From: Streptomyces longhuiensis
Lineage (GTDB): Bacteria; Actinomycetota; Actinomycetes; Streptomycetales; Streptomycetaceae
Direction of reading: 5' to 3'
NCBI RefSeq assembly: GCF_020616555.1
Contig: NZ_CP085173.1
Span: 3,607,501-3,671,500, forward strand
Length of the DNA stretch: 64,000 bases
Part shown: one piece after another, positions 1 to 9,854 of the stretch
Numbering within the stretch: position 1 is the stretch's first letter
Layout of the letters: each line of letters starts with the position of its first letter
Program-made: the position numbers and the translations under genes
The notes under the pieces: generated by a model
What the model saw: only the letters and a program-made list of their open reading frames with translations
The model's database searches: none
What the model was told of the DNA's origin: nothing

Positions 1-701
1 GCGTCGAGCGTGACCGTGCGGGTCACACCGTGCAGGGAGAGAGCGCCGGTGATCGCCCAGCGGCTGCCGCCCTTGTGCGCGAACCGCTCGCTGTAGAACT
101 CGAGCGTCGGGAACTGGTCCACGTCGAGGAAGTCGGCCGACCTGAGGTGGTCGTCGCGCATCTTCACGTTCGTGTCGATGGACGACGCGTCGATCACCAC
201 GTGCATCGCGGACTGCTCGACCCGCTCGGCGATGCGCAGCGCGCCCGCGAACGTGTTGAACCGGCCGTGGATCCGGGCCAGTCCGATGTGCCGCGCCGTG
301 AACCCGACCGACGAGTGCATGGGCTCGATCTCCCAGTCCCCGGCGTCGGGCAGGGCGGGCGGCTGGGCGACCTGGAGCATGACGTCACCGAGAGAGGAGT
401 GCCCGCTGTCGCCGACCGAGGCGCTCCCCCGGTACGGTGTGTAGCCCTCCGCCGTGACCGCGAGCCGGTAGTCGCCGGCGGGCACGGCCGCGACGAACGA
501 GCCGAACGGGTCGGCCCCGCCACTCACGACCGTGCGCCCCATGGCGTCGCTCACCGCGAACTCGGCTCCGCGCACCGGCTCGTTGACGGGGTCGAGCACC
601 CGGCAGCTGACGAACCCCGCACCGGGCGGCACGCTCACCCCCGCGAGCGGACTTGTTCGTTGAGCCCGGTTCGTACGGTTTCCCAGCCAGCGGCCGAACA
701 T
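1..701 (-). CDS. YceI-family protein with N-terminal carboxypeptidase-regulatory-like domain (3' end cut by window)
   Basis: The reading frame runs without a stop from an ATG at 701 to the window edge. Residues about 20-100 resemble a carboxypeptidase-regulatory-like beta-sandwich (CRVLDPVNEPVRGAEF, then PAGDYRLAVTAEGYTPYRG). From about residue 125 a YceI-like lipocalin-type domain begins: WEIEPMHSSVGFTARH, then HIGLARIHGRF, FNTFAGAL, ASSIDTN and DDHLRSADFLDVDQFP, all typical of the family. YceI proteins bind long isoprenoid or lipid ligands; the ligand here is unknown. No signal peptide is seen at the chosen start, so a cytoplasmic location is likely. A GGGGTG run 9 bases upstream may be a weak ribosome site. 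The last residues of the protein lie outside the window. Confidence 0.85.
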   Translation of the reverse strand, partial: MFGRWLGNRTNRAQRTSPLAGVSVPPGAGFVSCRVLDPVNEPVRGAEFAVSDAMGRTVVSGGADPFGSFVAAVPAGDYRLAVTAEGYTPYRGSASVGDSGHSSLGDVMLQVAQPPALPDAGDWEIEPMHSSVGFTARHIGLARIHGRFNTFAGALRIAERVEQSAMHVVIDASSIDTNVKMRDDHLRSADFLDVDQFPTLEFYSERFAHKGGSRWAITGALSLHGVTRTVTLD

Positions 702-923
702 GTGCGAGACACCCCAGTGAAGCTTGACACCACCATCAACGAAGATGCATTCGACCATCGTTGTGGCATTCGAGGCAACACGGGCCCACATCGCGGGAAT
801 GCCAGGGACTGTCACCCCCTGTACAGAGATGCCTGAATTAGCCATTCCACTTACTGTTTCGCCAGCTCGGAGGCATTTCTACCAGCCGGTAACAGGGCGT
901 CATGCCCAGGTGCTCGGCACCCG

Positions 924-3638
924 TCATGACCCGCCCGCCACCACACCGAGCCCCACGCCTTCCCGCTCCCCCTGCCCCTCCCCCTCCCCCTCCCCGGAGC
1001 GGACCGACCCGGATCCGTCCTGCCCAGGTCCAGCCGTCCCGGATCTACCCGGCCCGGATCCGCCCTGCCCGGACCCGTCCTGCCCGGACCCGGTGACCGC
1101 CAACGCCCCGTCCCGGTCCGTCCGGAGGACCGCCGCTCCCCCGGCCCGCAACGCCGCGACCGTGCGCGCCGACGGATGCCCGTACTGGTTGTCCTCACCG
1201 CACGAGATCAGGGCGAGCCGGGGCGCGACCCGGCTCAGGAGTACCGGATCCTGGTAGGCGGAACCGTGGTGGGCGACCTTGAGAACGTCCACGGGTGGCA
1301 GCGCCGCCGCCACGGGGGACCTCAACAGGGCACGCTGCGCCGGTGGTTCGAGGTCACCCATGAGCAGCAGGGTGAGGCCCGCGGTGCGGACCAGCAGCGT
1401 GACGCTCGCGTCGTTCGGACCGTCCGGGTCCGGGGCGGGTCGCGGCGGCGGCCACAGCACCTGCCATGCGAGCCGGCCCGTCCGCCGCCGCTCCCCCGCG
1501 ACGGCCCGGGTCATCGCGATGTGCCGCGCCTCCGCCAACCCCCTGACAAACCGCACCTGTTCAGGCGGCTCGTCGAACCCCGTCGTCTCGATCGCCCCCA
1601 CCTCACGCCCCCGCAGCACCCCGGGCAGACCCGCGACGTGATCCGCGTGGAAGTGGGTCAGCAGGACGAGCGGGACCCGGGTGATCCCGAGCGAGCGCAG
1701 ACAGCGGTCGACCAGCACCGGATCCGGCCCCGCGTCGACCACCACCCCGGCACCGGCGCCCGCGGCGAGCACCAGCGCGTCGCCCTGCCCGACATCGCAC
1801 ATCACCATCCGCCACCCTGGCGGGGGCCACCCTGTGATCACCCGGGTCAGGGGCCTCGGCTGCATGACCACGAGAACCAGGAGCAGCACACATATCCCCA
1901 TGGCCCACGGGGACTTGAGCACCTGACGGCCCACGAGGACCACGCACAGAGTGACCACGGCGAGCAGCAGCCCGCCGCTCACACCACCGGGCCAGTCGAC
2001 GCCTCCGCCGGGCAGTGCGGCCCCCGCGCGTGCGATGTCCGCGATCCATCCGGCGGGCCAGCTCGCGCACCAGGCGAAGACCTTCGCGACCGGCATCGCC
2101 AGTGGCGCGGCGGCCAGCGCGGCGAACCCCAGCACCGTCGCCGGCGCGACCGCGAACTCCGCGAGCAGATTGCAGGGCACCGCCACCAGGCTCACCCGTG
2201 ACGCGATGACCGCGACCACCGGCGCACATAACGCCTGCGCCGCGCCGGCCGCGGCGAGCGCCTCCGCCAGTCGCGGCGGACACCTGCGCCGTCGCAGTGC
2301 CGCACTCCAGCGCGGTGCCAGGGTCAGCAGCGCACCGGTGGCCAGGACGGACAGCAGGAACCCGTAACTCCGGGCCAGCCAGGGGTCGTACAGCACCAGC
2401 AGCAGTACGACCGTGGCCAAGGCCGGGACCAGGGACCTGCGTCGCCCGGTGCCGATGGCGAGCAGCGCGACGGACCCGCAGGCCGCCGCCCTGAGCACGC
2501 TCGGCTCCGGTCTGCACACGATCACGAAGCCGAGCGTGAGCGCGCCGCCGAGCACAGCGGTCGCCCGAAGCGGGATCCCCAGCCGCGGCGCGAGGCCACG
2601 GCGCTCGGACCGGTGCGCGGTGCCGGGCGGGCCGATGAGCAGAGCGAGAAGGATCGTGAAGTTCGCCCCGCTGACCGCCGTCAGGTGCAACAAGTCGGTG
2701 GCCTCGAACGCCTCGTGCAGCTCGGGCGGGACACGTGAGGTGTCCCCGACGACCAGCCCGGGAAGCAACGCGCGCGCATCCCCCGGGAGCCCCTCGGTCG
2801 CCTCCCGCAGCCCGCCCCTCAGTTTCCCCGCGAACCGCTGAGCCGTGGAGGGCGCGCCGACGACCCGTGGGCTCTCGTCCCGCCCGACGCGGAGCAGGGC
2901 CGCGACCCGGCCTCCGTCGGCCGACGAGGGTGCCAGCCCTCCGTGCACGACCAGCCGCGTGCTGGGCAGGAGCGACAGCCACGGCGTCCTCCCCGCGGCG
3001 GCACGGTCGACGTCGACGAGGACCAGGACCGGCGTACGCACCCGCGTCCCGGAACCGCCCGAGGACCCGCCCTGCGCGGCGTCGCCGACTCTCAGCACAT
3101 CGGCTGCGATGACGACGGAGGAGGGAGCCGGGTGGTCCCCCTGCACGCGGGGGCGCGTCAGCCGCGGGTCGGCCGTCACCTCCAACTCGACTGTCACGTG
3201 CGCGAATTGCCTGGCAAGCCCGGGAACGGGCCCGCGGGTCAGATCCGCGCCGTGCAAGGCGGCCGAGGCCGCGGACGCGGCCACGCACAGCAGTACGGCG
3301 GCCACGGACATACGAGGCCAGAGCGAGAACACTCTGCGGGGAAGGCGCGGTGACGGCGACCGTAATTCCGGGGGCGGGGGCCGCAGTGGCGGACGCGGCG
3401 GCTCCGTCCTCCCTGACCGCCCCCGCGTCGCCCCTCCCAGTAACAACACTCCGGCCACAGCCGCGCAGGTCAGCGCCAGAGCCGTCACCCAGACCGCCGG
3501 AGCGTCCAGGGTCACCGCTGCCGTGGCCCACGCCGCGAGTGCCGGAGGGACGAGACGGAGGTCTGCCGGACCCTCCCGCCGCGGGTTCGAGTCACCCAAG
3601 GAGGAGTCCGAAGCCGGTGCAACTCCCGTGCTCCTCAT
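924..3638 (-). CDS. comEC: ComEC/Rec2-family DNA-uptake channel protein
   Basis: ComEC forms the inner-membrane channel that brings single-stranded DNA into competent cells. The 904-residue frame has the family's order: several N-terminal membrane segments, a central multi-span Competence domain (around residues 300-600), then a metallo-beta-lactamase-like domain with LLTHFHADHVAGLPG, LLLMGDLEPPAQ and VAHHGSAYQD. The start overlaps the comEA stop by four bases (ATGA), so the two are translationally coupled. The last 60 or so residues are Gly/Ser-rich low complexity encoded by imperfect repeats and are not part of the family core. Three leucine codons are TTA (residues 66, 92 and 470), which implies dependence on the bldA tRNA. 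Competence is not established in Streptomyces, so the physiological role is open. Confidence 0.93.
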   Translation of the reverse strand: MRSTGVAPASDSSLGDSNPRREGPADLRLVPPALAAWATAAVTLDAPAVWVTALALTCAAVAGVLLLGGATRGRSGRTEPPRPPLRPPPPELRSPSPRLPRRVFSLWPRMSVAAVLLCVAASAASAALHGADLTRGPVPGLARQFAHVTVELEVTADPRLTRPRVQGDHPAPSSVVIAADVLRVGDAAQGGSSGGSGTRVRTPVLVLVDVDRAAAGRTPWLSLLPSTRLVVHGGLAPSSADGGRVAALLRVGRDESPRVVGAPSTAQRFAGKLRGGLREATEGLPGDARALLPGLVVGDTSRVPPELHEAFEATDLLHLTAVSGANFTILLALLIGPPGTAHRSERRGLAPRLGIPLRATAVLGGALTLGFVIVCRPEPSVLRAAACGSVALLAIGTGRRRSLVPALATVVLLLVLYDPWLARSYGFLLSVLATGALLTLAPRWSAALRRRRCPPRLAEALAAAGAAQALCAPVVAVIASRVSLVAVPCNLLAEFAVAPATVLGFAALAAAPLAMPVAKVFAWCASWPAGWIADIARAGAALPGGGVDWPGGVSGGLLLAVVTLCVVLVGRQVLKSPWAMGICVLLLVLVVMQPRPLTRVITGWPPPGWRMVMCDVGQGDALVLAAGAGAGVVVDAGPDPVLVDRCLRSLGITRVPLVLLTHFHADHVAGLPGVLRGREVGAIETTGFDEPPEQVRFVRGLAEARHIAMTRAVAGERRRTGRLAWQVLWPPPRPAPDPDGPNDASVTLLVRTAGLTLLLMGDLEPPAQRALLRSPVAAALPPVDVLKVAHHGSAYQDPVLLSRVAPRLALISCGEDNQYGHPSARTVAALRAGGAAVLRTDRDGALAVTGSGQDGSGQGGSGPGRSGTAGPGQDGSGSVRSGEGEGEGQGEREGVGLGVVAGGS

Positions 3639-4924
3639 GGCCGTACGAGATTCTGGAGGTCGGAGAAACGCCGGTCGCCGATGCCGTTGACCTCACGCAG
3701 CTCCTCTACGGAACGGAACCCTCCATGCTCTGTGCGGTAGTCGATGATGTGCTGGGCCAGCACGGGTCCGACGCCCGGCAGCGTGTCGAGCTGCTCTGCG
3801 GTAGCGGTGTTGAGACCGATCGGCCCCGCCGCCGCGGCCCCGGTTCCGGCCCCAGTGCCGGCAGCACCCGCCGAACCCGCGGCACCCCCCGAGCCGATCC
3901 CTCCCGGAGCCTCGGGTGCGCCCACGACCACCTGCTCGCCGTCCGCCAGCAGTCGTGCCCGGTTGATTCCCGTGGGGTCCACGCCCGGGCGGATGCCTCC
4001 GGCGGCCCGCAACGCGTCGGCGACCCTGGATCCGGCCGGCAGCCGGTGGATCCCGGGACTCCGCACCTTCCCGCTGACGTCCACGACGATCCCCGCTCCC
4101 GATGCCCCGGCCGCACCGCCCACAGCCGACGCCCCGAACGCGGCGGGTGCCGATGGCCCGGCGTCCGACTCCTGACCGCCGGCGGACGAACCCGCCGCCG
4201 CCTCGGGCGCCTCTGATCGGACCACCTCGGGCACGCTCACCGGCTGAGCCCGTCCGGTCCAGAAGTGGTGCACGGCGAAACCCGCCGCCGCGACCAGGAC
4301 CACGACCAGAGCGATCACGCTCCGCCGCTCCAGCCCGCACCGCGTCTGCATCCACAGCGGCAGCCGCTCCCGCACGGCAAGCCCGGCCCGCTCCCGCCAC
4401 GAGGCCGTATCCCTCTCCGCCTCGCCCGCCGAACCGTCCCACTCCTCCCTGAACTCCCCCGGCGCCGCACCCACCCCGACCTCACCCACGCCCACGCCCA
4501 CGCCCACATCGGCATCGGCATCGGCATCGGCATCGGCCCGAGCCCATCGAGGCGGACGTGAAGAGACCGTCCCGGCCCATGGTGGAAGAGGCGGACGCAC
4601 CGGCGGCACCCACTCGGCCGGATCAGGCGGAATCGGCACGCCCTGCGGACCTGGCGGACCCGGGGAGAGACTCGGCACACCGGGCAGACCCGGTGAGTCA
4701 GGCGGCCCACCCCGCTGCTCCGCGAAGAGCGCCTCCGCCCGCAACCTCAACGCTTCGGCCGACGCCTGCCGATAGCGCCGCCGCACCCGCCTACGCCGGT
4801 GCCACGTCCCCGACGTCGCCCCGGCGCCGGACGCCACATCCCCCGCGGCCGCGTCAAGCGTCTCTGAACGTACCGATGCCTCTGAACTTACCGATGTCCC
4901 TGAAAGTGCTGATCCAAGTGCCAT
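3635..4924 (-). CDS. comEA: ComEA-family helix-hairpin-helix DNA-binding membrane protein
   Basis: ComEA binds DNA outside the membrane and hands it to ComEC. The 429-residue product has a long charged, proline-rich cytoplasmic part, one membrane segment (SVIALVVVLVAAAGFAVHHF, about residue 200), a SLBB-like segment (VDVSGKVRSPGIHRLPAGSR) and a C-terminal helix-hairpin-helix pair (GLNTATAEQLDTLPGVGP, then VEELREVNGIGDRRF). It heads the comEA-comEC unit. I chose the ATG at 4924 rather than an in-frame start 93 bases upstream because a TAGCGT hexamer ends 7 bases before it, fitting a leaderless transcript; the extension also contains a TTA codon and lacks a ribosome site. The N-terminal linker holds a hexanucleotide tandem repeat encoding Asp-Ala and Gly-Val dipeptides. 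Confidence 0.88.
   Translation of the reverse strand: MALGSALSGTSVSSEASVRSETLDAAAGDVASGAGATSGTWHRRRRVRRRYRQASAEALRLRAEALFAEQRGGPPDSPGLPGVPSLSPGPPGPQGVPIPPDPAEWVPPVRPPLPPWAGTVSSRPPRWARADADADADADVGVGVGVGEVGVGAAPGEFREEWDGSAGEAERDTASWRERAGLAVRERLPLWMQTRCGLERRSVIALVVVLVAAAGFAVHHFWTGRAQPVSVPEVVRSEAPEAAAGSSAGGQESDAGPSAPAAFGASAVGGAAGASGAGIVVDVSGKVRSPGIHRLPAGSRVADALRAAGGIRPGVDPTGINRARLLADGEQVVVGAPEAPGGIGSGGAAGSAGAAGTGAGTGAAAAGPIGLNTATAEQLDTLPGVGPVLAQHIIDYRTEHGGFRSVEELREVNGIGDRRFSDLQNLVRP
4485..4537 (-). repeat. Two abutting hexanucleotide tandem repeats inside comEA
   Basis: On the plus strand about 3.7 copies of CCCACG (4485-4507) are followed directly by five perfect copies of ATCGGC (4508-4537). 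Read on the minus strand in the comEA frame they encode alternating Asp-Ala and then Gly-Val. Unit length is a multiple of three, so copy-number change would lengthen or shorten the linker without breaking the frame. Confidence 0.9.
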
Positions 4925-4931
4925 GCCACGA

Positions 4932-4937
4932 ACGCTA
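4932..4937 (-). promoter_or_regulatory. Candidate -10 hexamer, leaderless comEA
   Basis: TAGCGT on the minus strand, ending 7 bases before the chosen ATG at 4924. It fits the TAnnnT consensus. No convincing -35 box is present at 16-18 bp. Confidence 0.5.
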
Positions 4938-5074
4938 GGCACTCCGTCGAAACCGCGGTGATCTTGCTCAATTCCCGGGGACAACCCGGCAGTTGTGGAT
5001 AACTCCGTCACCCACAAGCGCAGCCCATCTCACGGACCACGCCTCCGGCTCAGAGCACCGCACCGCGCCGCCCC

Positions 5075-5920
5075 TCACCGAGGCGAAACCACCGCCCCCA
5101 GCAACCCCGGCCCCGTGTGCGCCCCGATCACCGCGCCGACCTCGCTGACATGAAGGTCCATGAGCCCCGGCACCCGCTCCCGCAGCCGGTCCGCGAACGC
5201 CGCTGCCCTGTCCGGCGCGGCGAGATGGTGCACCGCGATGTCGACCTCGCTCGTTCCCGCGCGCTCGGCGACGATCTCCTGGAGCCGGGCGATCGCCTTC
5301 GACGACGTGCGCACCTTCTCCAGCAGTTCGATACGGCCGCCTCCGAGCTGCAACAGCGGTTTCACAGCTAGCGCCGAGCCGAGCAGGGCCTGGGCCGCGC
5401 CGATACGGCCACCGCGGCGGAGGTAGTCCAGGGTGTCGACGTAGAAGTACGCGGACGTGGCGGCGGCGCGCTTCTCCGCCGCGGTCACGGCCTCGTCGAC
5501 CGTGCCGCCGCCGTCGGCCACCTCGGCGGCCGTGAGCGCGCAGAAACCGAGGGCCATCGCGACCATGCCCGTGTCCACGACTCTGACCGGCACCGGCGCC
5601 TCGCGCGCCGCGAGCACCGCGGCGTCGTAGGTGCCGGAGAGTTCGGACGACAGATGGAGCGAGACGACGCTGGTGGCACCCTCTTCGGCCAGCTTGCGAT
5701 AAGTGGCGGCGAAGATCTCGGGGCTGGGCCGGGACGTGGTCACCGGCCGGCGCTTCTGCAGGGCTTCGGCGAGTGAGCGGGTGGAGATCTCGGCGCCCTC
5801 TTCGAGGGCCTGGTCGCCAAGGACCACGGTCAGAGGGACCGCGATGATGCCGTGGCGCTCCATCGTCCGCTGCGGCAGGTAGGCCGTTGAATCCGTGACG
5901 ATCGCGACATGGCGGGACAT
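5075..5920 (-). CDS. DegV family fatty-acid-binding protein
   Basis: DegV/FakB-type proteins bind a single fatty acid, and in some Firmicutes present it to a fatty acid kinase. The 281-residue product begins MSRHVAIVTDSTAYLP, the typical first strand and ligand-site motif. It continues with RPSPEIFAATYRKL and SLHLSSELSGTYDAA, also family signatures, and ends in HTGPGLLGAVV. A TAACCT hexamer ends 7 bases before this ATG and no ribosome site is visible, so a leaderless transcript is likely. An in-frame start 60 bases upstream would add a Pro/Gly-rich stretch unlike the family. No FakA-type kinase gene lies in the window. Confidence 0.9.
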   Translation of the reverse strand: MSRHVAIVTDSTAYLPQRTMERHGIIAVPLTVVLGDQALEEGAEISTRSLAEALQKRRPVTTSRPSPEIFAATYRKLAEEGATSVVSLHLSSELSGTYDAAVLAAREAPVPVRVVDTGMVAMALGFCALTAAEVADGGGTVDEAVTAAEKRAAATSAYFYVDTLDYLRRGGRIGAAQALLGSALAVKPLLQLGGGRIELLEKVRTSSKAIARLQEIVAERAGTSEVDIAVHHLAAPDRAAAFADRLRERVPGLMDLHVSEVGAVIGAHTGPGLLGAVVSPR

Positions 5921-5927
5921 GAGCTGG

Positions 5928-5933
5928 AGGTTA
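5928..5933 (-). promoter_or_regulatory. Candidate -10 hexamer, leaderless degV-family gene
   Basis: TAACCT on the minus strand, 7 bases before the ATG at 5920. Fits TAnnnT; the -35 region is poor. Confidence 0.5.
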
Positions 5934-5983
5934 CCTGCCCGGGCCGGTGGACGGCAGCCCGGCCCCGGTGGCCCGGTCACACG

Positions 5984-6730
5984 TCAAGTCGTGCTCTCCG
6001 GGCGGGCCTTCTTCTGCCAAGGATAGGTCGGGCGCGGGTCGGTGGGCGAGAGCGCGGGCCGGTCGGGCGTCTCGGCCCGTCCGCCCTGCGGGGTCCCTGG
6101 CCAGGTCTGATGCGTGGCAGGGCGCTCCGGGGCCGGTGCCGCGGGCCACGGGGGCGACGTCTGCGCGGTCTCGGGCGACGGTTCGGTCGTCCAGTGCCGC
6201 AGCGCCCCCGCCTCGATGTCGATCTGGGCGCTCAGGGAATCCAGGTCGTCGTCGGCGATCCGGTGGGCGCGGTCCCTGGCCGCCCGGCGCAGAGAGTCGG
6301 CCGACGCGGTGATCTGCTCCGTCCGCTTGCGCAGATCGGGCAGGAGCTCGGCGAGATGCGCCTTGTCCGGCTCGGTCTCAAGACGCTTGAGGTCTTCGTC
6401 CAGCTCGTGCCCGTGCACGCTGAGCCGGCCGAAGAGGTCCAGGGACTCCTTGAGCGAGGCGTCCTCGGCCACGCGCGCGTGGAGCGCGTCCTGGGTGGAC
6501 CTCATCGACGTACGCAGCTTGAGCCGCAGTTGCGCGATCTCGCCGGCCGCGCCCGGCTGCACGAAGGTCCGCGCCTTGAGCGTCGTGTCCTCGACGGACC
6601 GGCGGGCCTGTGCGACCGTGCGGTCCACTCCCCGCTTGGCGGCGCCGACGACCTTCACCGTCACGTACGCGCCCAGGGCCAGGAACAGTACGAACATGAG
6701 CGCCACGATTGCGATCACGGCCTCTCCCAT
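5984..6730 (-). CDS. Membrane-anchored helical protein of unknown function
   Basis: I do not recognise a named family. The 248-residue protein starts with a hydrophobic segment (AVIAIVALMFVLFLALGAYV, residues about 4-23), which should anchor it with the rest in the cytoplasm. The middle (about 30-170) is rich in charged residues in heptad-like spacing and probably forms long helices (for example RLETEPDKAHLAELL and LRKRTEQITASADSLRRA). The C-terminal 70 residues are Pro/Thr-rich and probably disordered. The ATG at 6730 has a clear GGGAGGA ribosome site. It lies 176 bases downstream of leuS on the same strand and 63 bases upstream of the degV-family start, so it is probably in the same transcription direction but not tightly coupled. 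Confidence 0.75.
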   Translation of the reverse strand: MGEAVIAIVALMFVLFLALGAYVTVKVVGAAKRGVDRTVAQARRSVEDTTLKARTFVQPGAAGEIAQLRLKLRTSMRSTQDALHARVAEDASLKESLDLFGRLSVHGHELDEDLKRLETEPDKAHLAELLPDLRKRTEQITASADSLRRAARDRAHRIADDDLDSLSAQIDIEAGALRHWTTEPSPETAQTSPPWPAAPAPERPATHQTWPGTPQGGRAETPDRPALSPTDPRPTYPWQKKARPESTT

Positions 6731-6906
6731 GACGCTCCTCCCGACAAGGTCGGCGGTCCGTCCGCCTCTTCCACGGTAAACGGAAAAGGCAGGCCGGTGG
6801 TTCCAGCGGAACCCCCAACCTGCCCGTAGGGAACAACCCTGATCCGGTTCGAACGCAGTGGTCGCCCAGCACCGGCCACCGCTCACGCGCTGGCCGGTGT
6901 CACCGC

Positions 6907-9801
6907 TTACGCGGGAACGATGTTCACCAGCTTCGGCGCCCGCACGATGACCTTGCGGATGCCCGCGCCGTCCAGCGCGGCGACGACACGCTCGTCGGCC
7001 AGGGCCACCTTCTCCAGCTCCTCGTCGGAGATCGACGGGGACACTTCCAGGCGCGCCTTGACCTTGCCCTTGATCTGCACGACGCAGGTCACGGACTCGT
7101 CCACGACGTACGCGGGGTCGGCGACGGGGAAGTCCTGGTGGACGACCGAGTCGGTGCGGCCCAGCTTGCGCCACAGCTCCTCGGCGATGTGCGGGGCCAG
7201 CGGCGCGACCAGCAGCACCAGTCGCTCGGCCACGCTGCGTGACAGCGGGCCACCGACCTTGGTCAGGTGGTTGTTCAGCTCGGTGACCTTGGCGATGGCG
7301 GTGTTGAACCGCATGCCCTCCAGGTCCTGACGGACGCCGTCGATCGCCTTGTGCAGGGCACGCAGCGTGGCCCCGTCGACGGCGGAGTCCTCGGTGTCGA
7401 CGACGGTGACCTCCCCGCTCGCCTCGTCGACGATGTTGCGCCACAGGCGCTGCAGCAGACGGAACTGGCCCACCACCGCGCGCGTGTCCCACGGGCGCGA
7501 GACGTCCAGGGGGCCCATCGCCATCTCGTACAGGCGCAGGGTGTCCGCGCCGTACTCGGCGCAGATCTCGTCCGGCGTGACGGCGTTCTTCAGGGACTTG
7601 CCCATCTTGCCCAGCAGACGGGAGACCTTCTCGCCCTCGTAGTAGTACGCGCCGTCGCGCTCCTCGACCTCGGCGGCGGGCACCGCGATGCCGCGGCTGT
7701 CGCGGTACACGTAGGCCTGGATCATGCCCTGGTTGTACAGCTTGTGGAACGGCTCGGCCGACGACACGTGGCCCAGGTCGAACAGCATCTTCGACCAGAA
7801 GCGGGCGTACAGCAGGTGCAGCACGGCGTGTTCGGCGCCGCCCACGTACAGGTCGACGCCACCGGTCGGCTGACCCTCACGGGGGCCCATCCAGTACTGC
7901 TCGATGGCCGGGTCGACCAGCTTCTCGCTGTTGTGCGGGTCCAGGTAGCGCAGCTCGTACCAGCACGAACCCGCCCAGTTGGGCATGGTGTTGGTCTCGC
8001 GGCGGTACTTCTTGGGTCCGTCGCCCAGGTCCAGCGTGACGTGGACCCAGTCGCCGTTGCGGGACAGCGGCGTCTCGGGCTGGGTGTCGGCGTCGTCCGG
8101 GTCGAACGTGCGGGGGCTGTAGTCGTCGACCTCCGGCAGCTCCAGCGGCAGCATCGACTCGGGCAGCGAGTGGGCGACGCCGTCCTCGTCGTAGACGATC
8201 GGGAAGGGCTCGCCCCAGTAGCGCTGACGGCTGAACAGCCAGTCGCGCAGGCGGAAGTTGACGGTGCCCCGGCCGATGCCGGTGCGCTCCAGCCACTCCG
8301 TCATGCGCGCCTTGGCGTCGGTGACGCCCAGGCCGTCGACGGAGATCTGCTCGCTCGCGGAGTTGACCAGCCGCGCGTCGTAGGAGGCGAACGCGTCGTC
8401 CCACGTGGTGGTGTCGGTGCCGCGGTCGTCCGACGGCTCCACGACGCAGCGCATCGGCAGCTCGAAGGCGCGCGCGAACGCGAAGTCGCGGGTGTCGTGG
8501 GCGGGGACGGCCATGATCGCGCCGGTGCCGTAGCCCATCAGGACGTAGTCGGCGATGAAGACGGGGACCCGCTCGCCGCTGACCGGGTTGGTCGCGTACG
8601 CGCCGGTGAAGACGCCGGTCTTGTCCTTGGCCTCGGCCTGGCGCTCGACGTCGGACTTCGAGGCGGCCTGCTTGCGGTAGGCGGCGACGGCCTCGGCGGG
8701 CGTCGCGTGGCCGCCCGTCCAGACGTCGTGCGTGCCCTCGGGCCAGGCGGCGGGGACGATCCGGTCCACCAGGTCGTGCTCGGGCGCCAGGACCATGTAC
8801 GTGGCGCCGAACAGGGTGTCCTGACGGGTGGTGAAGACGGTGATGGCATCGTCGCCGACGGGGAAGTCGACGCGGGCGCCCTCGGAGCGGCCGATCCAGT
8901 TCCGCTGCTGCAGCTTGATCGCCTCGGGCCAGTCCAGGGCGTCCAGGTCGTCCAGCAGGCGGTCCGCGTAGGCGGTGATGCGCATGTTCCACTGGCGCAG
9001 CTTGGCCTTGAAGACGGGGTAGTTGCCGCGCTCGGAGCGGCCGTCGGCCGTGACCTCCTCGTTGGCCAGGACGGTGCCCAGGCCGGGGCACCAGTTGACG
9101 GGCGCCTCGGAGGCGTAGGCCAGCCGGTACTCGCTCAGTACGTCGGCCCGCTCGGCGGCGTTCAGCTCGTGCCACGCGCGCGTGGAGTCCTGTACGGCGC
9201 GTTCACCGCTCTCGAACTGCGCGATCAGCTGGTCGATCGGACGGGCCTTCTTCGCCTCGTCGTCGTACCAGGAGTTGAAGATCTGGACGAAGATCCACTG
9301 GGTCCACTTGTAGTACTCGGGGTCGATCGTGGCGAACGACCGGCGCTTGTCGTGGCCCAGGCCCAGCCGGCGCAGCTGGGACTTCATGTTGACCATGTTG
9401 GCTTCGGTGGACGTGCGCGGGTGGGTGCCCGTCTGCACGGCGTACTGCTCGGCCGGCAGGCCGAAGGCGTCGAAGCCCAGGGTGTGCAGGACGTTGTGCC
9501 CGTTCATCCGCTGGAAGCGCGCGAAGACGTCCGTGGCGATGTAGCCCAGCGGGTGGCCGACGTGCAGGCCCGCACCCGAGGGGTACGGGAACATGTCCAT
9601 GACGAACTTCTTCGGCTTGGCGGCCAGCGCCCTGTCCGCCTCGGTGTCGCCCGCCAGGTCACCGCTCGGGTTCGGCGCCTCGTACGTGCCGTCGGCGTCC
9701 CAGAAGTCCTGCCAGCGTGCCTCGATGTCGGCGGCCATCGCCGCCGTGTAGCGGTGCGGCGCGGCCACCTCGGAAGCGGCAGCGGAATTCGTCTCGCTCA
9801 T
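6907..9801 (-). CDS. leuS: Leucine--tRNA ligase
   Basis: LeuRS charges tRNA-Leu. The 964-residue product has the class I signature [17 protein letters not shown] near residue 85, the large CP1 editing insert ([18 protein letters not shown]), and the second signature as [10 protein letters not shown], the form usual in actinobacteria instead of KMSKS. The C-terminal anticodon-binding domain is complete. The ATG at 9801 follows a GAGG ribosome site closely; an in-frame TTG three codons earlier is less likely. A leader peptide and terminator lie between the promoter and this start, so expression is probably controlled by attenuation in response to charged tRNA-Leu. Confidence 0.97.
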   Translation of the reverse strand: MSETNSAAASEVAAPHRYTAAMAADIEARWQDFWDADGTYEAPNPSGDLAGDTEADRALAAKPKKFVMDMFPYPSGAGLHVGHPLGYIATDVFARFQRMNGHNVLHTLGFDAFGLPAEQYAVQTGTHPRTSTEANMVNMKSQLRRLGLGHDKRRSFATIDPEYYKWTQWIFVQIFNSWYDDEAKKARPIDQLIAQFESGERAVQDSTRAWHELNAAERADVLSEYRLAYASEAPVNWCPGLGTVLANEEVTADGRSERGNYPVFKAKLRQWNMRITAYADRLLDDLDALDWPEAIKLQQRNWIGRSEGARVDFPVGDDAITVFTTRQDTLFGATYMVLAPEHDLVDRIVPAAWPEGTHDVWTGGHATPAEAVAAYRKQAASKSDVERQAEAKDKTGVFTGAYATNPVSGERVPVFIADYVLMGYGTGAIMAVPAHDTRDFAFARAFELPMRCVVEPSDDRGTDTTTWDDAFASYDARLVNSASEQISVDGLGVTDAKARMTEWLERTGIGRGTVNFRLRDWLFSRQRYWGEPFPIVYDEDGVAHSLPESMLPLELPEVDDYSPRTFDPDDADTQPETPLSRNGDWVHVTLDLGDGPKKYRRETNTMPNWAGSCWYELRYLDPHNSEKLVDPAIEQYWMGPREGQPTGGVDLYVGGAEHAVLHLLYARFWSKMLFDLGHVSSAEPFHKLYNQGMIQAYVYRDSRGIAVPAAEVEERDGAYYYEGEKVSRLLGKMGKSLKNAVTPDEICAEYGADTLRLYEMAMGPLDVSRPWDTRAVVGQFRLLQRLWRNIVDEASGEVTVVDTEDSAVDGATLRALHKAIDGVRQDLEGMRFNTAIAKVTELNNHLTKVGGPLSRSVAERLVLLVAPLAPHIAEELWRKLGRTDSVVHQDFPVADPAYVVDESVTCVVQIKGKVKARLEVSPSISDEELEKVALADERVVAALDGAGIRKVIVRAPKLVNIVPA

Positions 9802-9854
9802 GATCCTCAAAGCTCCATCGATCGTCTCTGCTTACGGAACTGACCGCGCTGGCC

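Noticed and set aside
960..1095. Repeats near the 3' end of comEC as a possible CRISPR or satellite array
   Set aside because: Units are short, imperfect and in frame (Gly/Ser/Asp-rich coding), without spacers; this is low-complexity coding sequence.
4925..5017. A 31-residue N-terminal extension of ComEA
   Set aside because: It contains a TTA codon, lacks a ribosome site and would bypass the TAGCGT element 7 bases before the inner ATG.
7267..9843. An 858-codon plus-strand frame opposite leuS
   Set aside because: No domain or ribosome site; the minus strand encodes a complete leucyl-tRNA synthetase.
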